From: Wurfbainia villosa
Lineage: Eukaryota > Streptophyta > Magnoliopsida > Zingiberales > Zingiberaceae
NCBI GenBank assembly: GCA_025175895.1
Contig: CM045990.1
Location: 61,133,704 to 61,197,703 of the forward strand
DNA: 64,000 nt
Direction: 5' to 3'
Below are positions 58,180 to 64,000 of the stretch, in pieces (within the stretch, counting starts at the first letter, position 1; each line of letters begins with the position of its first letter). Under the pieces are notes generated by a model. It saw only the letters and a list, made by a program, of their open reading frames with translations, was not told the origin of the DNA and made no database searches. A program made the position numbers and the translations under genes.

Positions 58180-60623
58180 TGTTAAATCTAAATTTAAAAT
58201 ACCAAAATTTAAAGGTCAAATATTTTGAGAAATAATCTTGGAAATTTTTCGGGATTTTTAGGAATTTTAGGAATTTTTTCAGAATTTTTCTAGATTTAAA
58301 CGGATTCCGCATTTAGACTTGTACGAATAAAATAAATAGGCTTTTGGAGGACCTATTTGAAATATCTAAACCTAAGTTTTTATTCTCTTATTTCCCCCAT
58401 TCCATCCGATTTTTGCCGCAGTCGCAAATTCCCGATTCTCCTCTTCTTTTTCCCCTCGCACGAGCTACGCCGCCTCTTTTTTCCCTTGGCTAGGTCGCCG
58501 TGACCGCCGATCGCCTTCCGCTTTTCTCCGCCTCGCGCCACCGCCGACCTCTCGGATCGCTACGCGACCGGCGGTCTATCACCCTCGATCGCGAGCATTG
58601 ACATCGCCGCCACCGCGATGGAGCCGTCCCCCCTCCGCGGCAGGTGATTCCGGCTGCTGCCGCTGTCGACCGACTCAGGTCGCTCGCCGTCAGCTCGCTC
58701 GCGAACGCCTTTGCGCGCTCGTCCACGCCGCGCTGGCCTCTGTGCACGACGCCGGTGCCCGCTCGCCCGCCGCCCGACGACCTTCAGTAGCCTCGAGAAG
58801 CTTCAATCTCCCCAAATACTCGATCATTGTGGATGGAGGGAGTACCGACTCTTGGATCCACTTGTTTGCGTACAGGAGTAGAATCGGATAACGTTAGAGT
58901 CTCGTGAAAGAGTTTGCTAAGGTTACGAACGAGAGGTGTGGGAAGATACCTAAATAAGTGATGGCGATGGCAGGATGATTGGGCATCTGTGATCTCAGGA
59001 CTTTGGTTCAGGACTGTCTTTTGGATGTGGAGAGGGTTAGCACAGACTGCACATACAGGAGGTATTATATTTGTTTATTTTAGGAGATTCAAGGTATGAA
59101 TTTAAGTTCAATTTATTACCCTCGTTGGACTTATCATAGAACTTGGTAATAATTATATTTTTACCTGTAGGCCTTTGATGGAGGTAGATTCTATGATGCA
59201 AAGACAATTGATATTCTTCATAAAAGGCGGGTACTTTGACTTATCTTTTAGATATAGTCAAATTGATATGCTAGTTAGGATAGCTTGCAATAATTTTTCA
59301 TGTTTATATGCCTAGTATGTTTTCTGTGCCTACTAGATACATGCATTGGATCAGTATGATTATATCTTCCCTGTTTTATTTGGACCATAGTTACTTGGAT
59401 CATAGATATGCACTTATTGATTGTGCATATTATTCGGATAGGTATTTTTAGTTGGATTTACATGCTTTAGTATCATGCACCATTTTCGCATGATTGCATG
59501 CTAGCTGGACGGGGTTCCATTATTGTTGAGCCCGCAGCTAGTTACATGGCCTGCACACACACTGCCACTCATGGGTTAGTGGTACATCAGGAGGGTGTGT
59601 GCAGTTGCTCTGTCAGGCTCCGCTGGACCGCTCATGGGTAGCGACGAGGCAGCGTGGTAGCGGGCAGGGATCCCTCCTCTGGTCTATGACACCGGGAGAT
59701 GAGAGCTTAGCTCCCCCACTATGTTTGGGGCAGGAGGATAGGTGTACTCGAGCGATCATCCATCACTCGGTCACTCGGGAAGCGATGATGGCAGAGTGCA
59801 CAGTTGTCATAGCCCTACCCACTCGGCTTCACCATTGCGTGTGAGGCGGCTGACTGGCGTCAGGGGTGACCATGTCATTGGCACGGCATGCACTTTGCAC
59901 ATATTGCATTTGTATTGTGTTTGCTGCATTTTTATTGATGCCTTGGATGTGCATATGATTGTCATGCATCTGAGATACATGTTTATATATGGTCGACTTT
60001 ATTACTCCTAGTCAGGCACATGCTCCTATATCAGGGTAGGAGATTCAGGTAAGTACAGTCATTTTGTATTTCTTGCTTGCATACCCTATTTATGTGAGAC
60101 TGTACTGGCATGATATTTTTATTGTTAGCTATACCTTACTTTGCATATCTACTATACCCGCAGAGTTCTTTGAACTCACCCCGTTGATTCATTTTTATTT
60201 CAGGATGAAGCTGTCAGGAGAGTCCAGTTGCCAATCCCCCTCGTCGAAGTGGATAGGTTTTTATTGGTCTTATGGTTTTGGATCTTGTATAGAAGAGATG
60301 TTTAGGTCCTGATGTTTTGGTTATGTACTCGTGGATTTGTGGTGTCCTTGTAGACCCTTATTCGGATTTTATTCCGGTTGGTTTTGGTTGGGTTATTCCT
60401 GCTCAGATGGCAGAAGGGGTAAGTCTAGTTAGTGTAGACTTATATTTACCTTGATTTGTTGGCCTGAGGCCTATTTGATTACCTGCATGTGATGTTTGGA
60501 TTCCGGTCGTGTTGACCGATGTATAGTGGCCGTGTAGGCTTTGTATAAAAATTGGTATTGTCACCCGTACAGGGGAGATGCTGCCGGATTTTCGTCTGGC
60601 GGAGACTCCCTCGGGGCGTGACA
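58180..60623 (+). repeat. 3' LTR of chromovirus H (2444 bp)
   Basis: Begins TGTTAAATCTAAATTTAA and ends CGGGGCGTGACA, followed by CCTCA. The preceding TTGGGGACCAAATTTTTATT and GTGGAGAA are the usual chromovirus polypurine region. Confidence 0.93.
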
Positions 60624-60628
60624 CCTCA

Positions 60629-62046
60629 AACCTGAAGTCACTACGGTTCCCTACATAAGGAGTTATGTACTTTGGTATCGTCAAACGTCACCCGTAATAG
60701 GGTGGACCATAAAGGCAATTACTGGGTATATAACAACTTATGTGGAGGGATGTGAGTGATGTAGATGGGATCTATCCCTCCCATATGACGGGAGTGATAT
60801 CTATGGGCCCCTTGATTGAGTAGAACTACTAAAATGCATGGCCATGCTCGAATGAGTCAATATGAGATATTGAGCTCATTTGTTTGAGTTAGTTTACTCA
60901 GGGATCAAGAAACACATAGATTAATCGAGGATGACACGGTCTATGCCTCATTGGTCAATCTGATATCAAGGATAGAAGGACACAGTCATACATTATAGTA
61001 GTCACGGAAAGGTTAGTCGGATCTTAACTTATTTCGTAACTTGGGTAGCAATGATGTATTGCTAGATGCCGCTCATTGCTTGTGTATCTAAAAGAGTTTA
61101 GATCCACTGCCAACGTTATGAGAGCCTATAGGGTCACACACAAAGAGCATGATGATTAGAAGAATTAATGCATTCTAGTTTGACTAGAATAATTTGGGAA
61201 TAAGCTTAAGTACAAAATGGTCTTTGGACTTTAAGCTTAATGAGAATTTTAGCTTATTGATTTAATGAGATTAATTCAATATGCTAAGCTTATTAATTTA
61301 ATAAGATTAAATAAATATGTTATCATGATAGCCTAAGCTTAATTGATTTAATAAGATTAATTCAATATGTTACCTTATTTATTTAATGATATTAATTCAA
61401 TATGATAACATAAGCTTATTGAATTAATAAGATTAATTCAACATGCATGAATGCCACATAAGCATGCCACCTAAGCTTGATGAGGTGGAAGGAGACAAAG
61501 GGTTTTGACCTTTGGAATTTCTCCACATGTTGATTATCTTTCAATGCAATTGATTGCATTGAATGCGATAGGAGGTGAAAGGTTTTTCCAATCCTATAAA
61601 ACACTCCATGGGGTGGCCGGCCAAAATGTTGGTGAAGCTTGAGGCTTGGAGAGAGCTTGGTGGTGAGAGGCTTTGGTTGTGTGGCTTTTGTGAGTGTAGG
61701 CTAGCAAGAAGAGTGGTCTTCTTCTTCCTTTCTCTTTTTCCCTACCTTCCTCTCCTTTAGGGACTTCTCTAGCAAGAAGTAAAGGAGAGCTCTTCTAGTT
61801 TCTTTTGTGAGACAAGAGCTTGCTCGTGTGGATACATATAGAGGCACGGACATTTGAACGTGCTAAAAGATCCAACAAACCCAAGGAGAAGCGGGATTAA
61901 AAAAGGGCATGCAACAAAGATAATATTCTCCTATAAGATAGGTTTTGAGAAATTTATTTTTCTACGAGGTTTTTCTTTTCGCAAGGATCACTTGGAAGGA
62001 TCCTATTTTTCCGCTTGCATATGCTATTTTGCATAATAAATCCTAC
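60629..62046 (+). repeat. 5' LTR of copia L, second part
   Basis: Resumes with AACCTGAAGTCACTACGG as in K (38010) and ends TAAATCCTAC, the final A of the expected CTACA being lost. TATAAAAC at 61595-61602 corresponds to K's TATA box. AATAAGATTAATTCAA repeats are at 61260-61440. Confidence 0.92.
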
Positions 62047-62047
62047 G

Positions 62048-62059
62048 TGGTATCGAGCC
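62048..62059 (+). other. Primer binding site of copia L
   Basis: TGGTATCGAGCC, the usual sequence with one A lost, the same loss as in A. Confidence 0.85.
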
Positions 62060-63263
62060 ACCGAAAGATCGTATAAAAAATAGGTTTTCTCTATTTTATA
62101 TATGATATAGAAGTAGGATAAATTTTATTATGAGTTGATAATTGCATTAGCAATTTTTCAAACATAATAAAATATCCGATGTCTTTTAAAAGTTAAAATT
62201 GACATGGTGCATGGTTATGGCCTAGTCCCAAAAAGGTTGTGAATGTGTGTGTTGTAATTCTTAATACGGCCTGCGTGTCGTGCCTTTCTCCTAAAATTCT
62301 TGTTGTAAAAGTAGTTTTAGACTCGAATGTAACTCGAGTATTTCTCCTTTTGTAATATACAAAATAAAGATGGAGGGTCCATTGGAAGATGACGTTACAA
62401 GGAGGAAGTCAACAACACAAGACAACCAAAAGGAAGCACTTGGGAGAAGATGCTATCCCTAGGTTGACCAATCAATCTTTTCATTGGCTTGAGAAGATTG
62501 TAGAATAAGGGTCATAACCATGACACGCTTAGTTTAATATGTATGTGATGCATGTTAATTTAGCTTATATGTGATGTATGCTAATATGTATGTGATGCAT
62601 GTTTATTTCTTAATAAGTCAAAAACGATATGCCTACCAAAGTTTGGTACTCGCTACTTCCACGATCATTTGTTGTTGGGTTTGCCAAAGCAAAGCAATGC
62701 ATTTTATCTTGGAAGAGTGCGAGTGGACAATCGTGATGTCCCGCTATCAAACTTGGTTAAGACTTAATTAAGTTTTTCTTATTTAATTAAGAAAGTAGAG
62801 GCATATATTAGCTTTGAACATAAGTTTTAAAAATTAGTTTTGTGTGATTTCCGAACATCAGCTTTGTCTTAGAAAGTGGTCGTTGTTCGATATCAAAGAA
62901 GGCCTTCGTGCCTCGCCACGGCACGAAGTCGGTTTAGGAATAAGCACTAAACTAATCTAAACTTAACCAAAGCTATTAAAGAGTTACATCAGATGTAATT
63001 GGCAAAAGATTGCCTACCTAATCATACTACGTCTTGGGCGATTAGCCAAAGCTAACTCAAGACGAAGTATGATGTGGATCTTTATCCCATATAAATTTAT
63101 AGCTAAATAGAAGCTAATGATGTAAGCAAAATGTGTTTGCCGACATCAATGATTAGCTCATATCAAAGCTATGAGAATTTAGTGGGAGCCTCATTTAATT
63201 AAAGGCTTAATTAAATGACTTAGGTATGATACTTAATTTTGCATTTTAATGTTGTAGATCACC
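62060..63263 (+). other. Leader of copia L
   Basis: Matches the leader of C in parts (ACTCGAATGTAACTCGAGT at 62320; TGTATGTGATGCATG repeats at 62536-62600) but lacks the TA microsatellite. One constant-apex hairpin is clear: arms 63021-63035 and 63059-63073 pair at 14 of 15 positions around GGGCGATTAGCCAAAGCTAA. Confidence 0.75.
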
Positions 63264-64000
63264 ATGTCATCTAACACGACACACCCCCTCAACTTGCGAT
63301 CTGTCCTGAGAAAGACAAGCTCAATGGAGCTAACTTTCTAGATCGGTATAGGAACTTGAGGATTATCCTCAAGCAAGAACGTCTGTATGTCCTAGAAGCG
63401 ATCTATCCTCAAACACCACCGCGCCACTGTCTTGAAAAGAATGCTTATAAGAAGCATCAAGATGACGCATTAGATGTGTCATGTCTTATGCTTGCCACCA
63501 TGAACTCTGAGCTTCAGAAGCAACATGAGAACATGGATGCCTATGATATGGTTGAGCATTTGAAACAACTATATCAAGGACAAGCTAGGCACGAGCGTTT
63601 TGAAGTGTCTAAGGCTCTTTTTGCATGCAAGATGCACGAAGGACCACCTGTAGGAACTCACGTACTTAAAATGATAGATGGCGTTGAGAACCTTGAAAGA
63701 CTAGGTTTTCAGAGCCAAGAATTGTAGATGTTATCCTCGCAATCATTGCGGAAGCATATAATCAATTCGTCATGAATTATAACATGAATGAAATTGATAA
63801 GCCTTTGCCTGAGATTCTCAGCATGTTAAGAACTGCTGAACCGAATCTCAAGAAGAAAGTTAGTAACGTACTAATGGTCAAGAAGGGCAAAGGTAAGCGC
63901 AAAGGCAAGGGTAAGACCCAAGCCAAAGGCAAGGCCAATTCATCCACTTCAAAGGGTAAAGGTAAAGTACCTAAGGAAGGGGGTTTCCGATTGCGGTGAG
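63264..64000 (+). pseudogene. gag: Copia L gag, partial and frameshifted
   Basis: ATG at 63264 reads MSSNTTHPLNLRSVL, then one base is missing at about 63307; the next frame gives EKDKLNGANFLDRYRNLRI and runs open through KKHQDDALDVSCLM and HERFEVSKALF to a stop at 63725. A second shift leads to MNYNMNEIDKPLPEILSMLR and a Lys/Gly-rich linker (63772-64000). This is the UBN2 gag up to just before the zinc knuckle. It has the LDxxRNLRI block that C lacks. Continues beyond the window. Confidence 0.88.

Larger units (their letters stand above)
50978..60623 (+). mobile_element. Ty3/gypsy chromovirus H, complete, with target duplication
   Basis: A 9646 bp plus-strand element inside the LTR of L. 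LTRs 50978-53434 and 58180-60623, primer site 53442-53453, polypurine region about 58150-58179. CCTCA flanks it at 50973-50977 and 60624-60628. Integrase is followed by a chromodomain-like end (57930-58110), the mark of chromoviruses. Coding sequence is far more decayed than LTR similarity would suggest; gag and protease are not readable, so H may have been a defective copy mobilised by another element. Confidence 0.93.
50537..64000 (+). mobile_element. Copia element L, 5' LTR to gag, interrupted by H, runs off right edge
   Basis: Plus-strand copia of the K family: LTR 50537-50977 and 60629-62046 (H sits between), primer site 62048-62059, leader, and gag to the window end. Removing H and one copy of CCTCA restores an LTR of 1859 bp, the same length as K's. 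The gag is close to that of C. Pol and 3' LTR should lie to the right. Confidence 0.92.

Overview
The window is plant nuclear DNA, almost wholly made of LTR retrotransposons inserted into one another. Support for a flowering plant: UBN2-type Ty1/copia gag-pol with initiator-Met-tRNA primer sites, chromodomain Ty3/gypsy and Tat-like gypsy pieces, a Sirevirus-like multi-polypurine-tract end, and telomere-type CCCTAAA motifs in one LTR. Which plant cannot be told from the sequence; a monocot is a weak guess. I see no intact host gene, rRNA, tRNA or CRISPR array.

Left block (1-13438): minus-strand copia A (LTR 3451-5647) sits in the gag of minus-strand copia B (LTR 7667-9498). B sits in plus-strand Sirevirus-like E (3' LTR 9754-11021), and E sits in the leader of minus-strand copia D (LTR 11598-13412). 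Each junction is a clean LTR end, so at least four insertions are stacked and the left halves lie outside the window. Copia C (13439-22592) is complete, has target duplication GTGGC, and keeps its whole gag-pol in one frame with eight premature stops.

Middle block (22593-40208): an unclassified LTR-like stretch; a truncated Sirevirus-like LTR (23765-24793); minus-strand gypsy F (24794-33014) whose own LTR holds a solo LTR of family A (30395-32580, duplication ATTCA); another palindrome-rich LTR fragment (to 34310); a plus-strand Tat-like RNase H-integrase remnant (34311-36014); a minus-strand LTR fragment related to J (36470-36828); and the 3' end plus LTR of copia K (36829-39432). A short unrecognised coding-like stretch follows.

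Right block (39433-64000): complete copia J (40209-48978, duplication TGGGG) splits the coding-like stretch. A D-family LTR piece (49357-50536) is interrupted by the 5' LTR of copia L (50537-62046), which is itself interrupted by complete chromovirus H (50978-60623, duplication CCTCA). L continues with leader and gag off the right edge.

The least expected signal is in the 5' leaders. Three copia families (A; B/C/L; J) each carry several hairpins whose apex sequence is constant within the family while the flanking stems differ in sequence but stay self-complementary. This arrangement is not explained by coding or LTR function. All protein regions are broken; nothing here looks able to transpose on its own.
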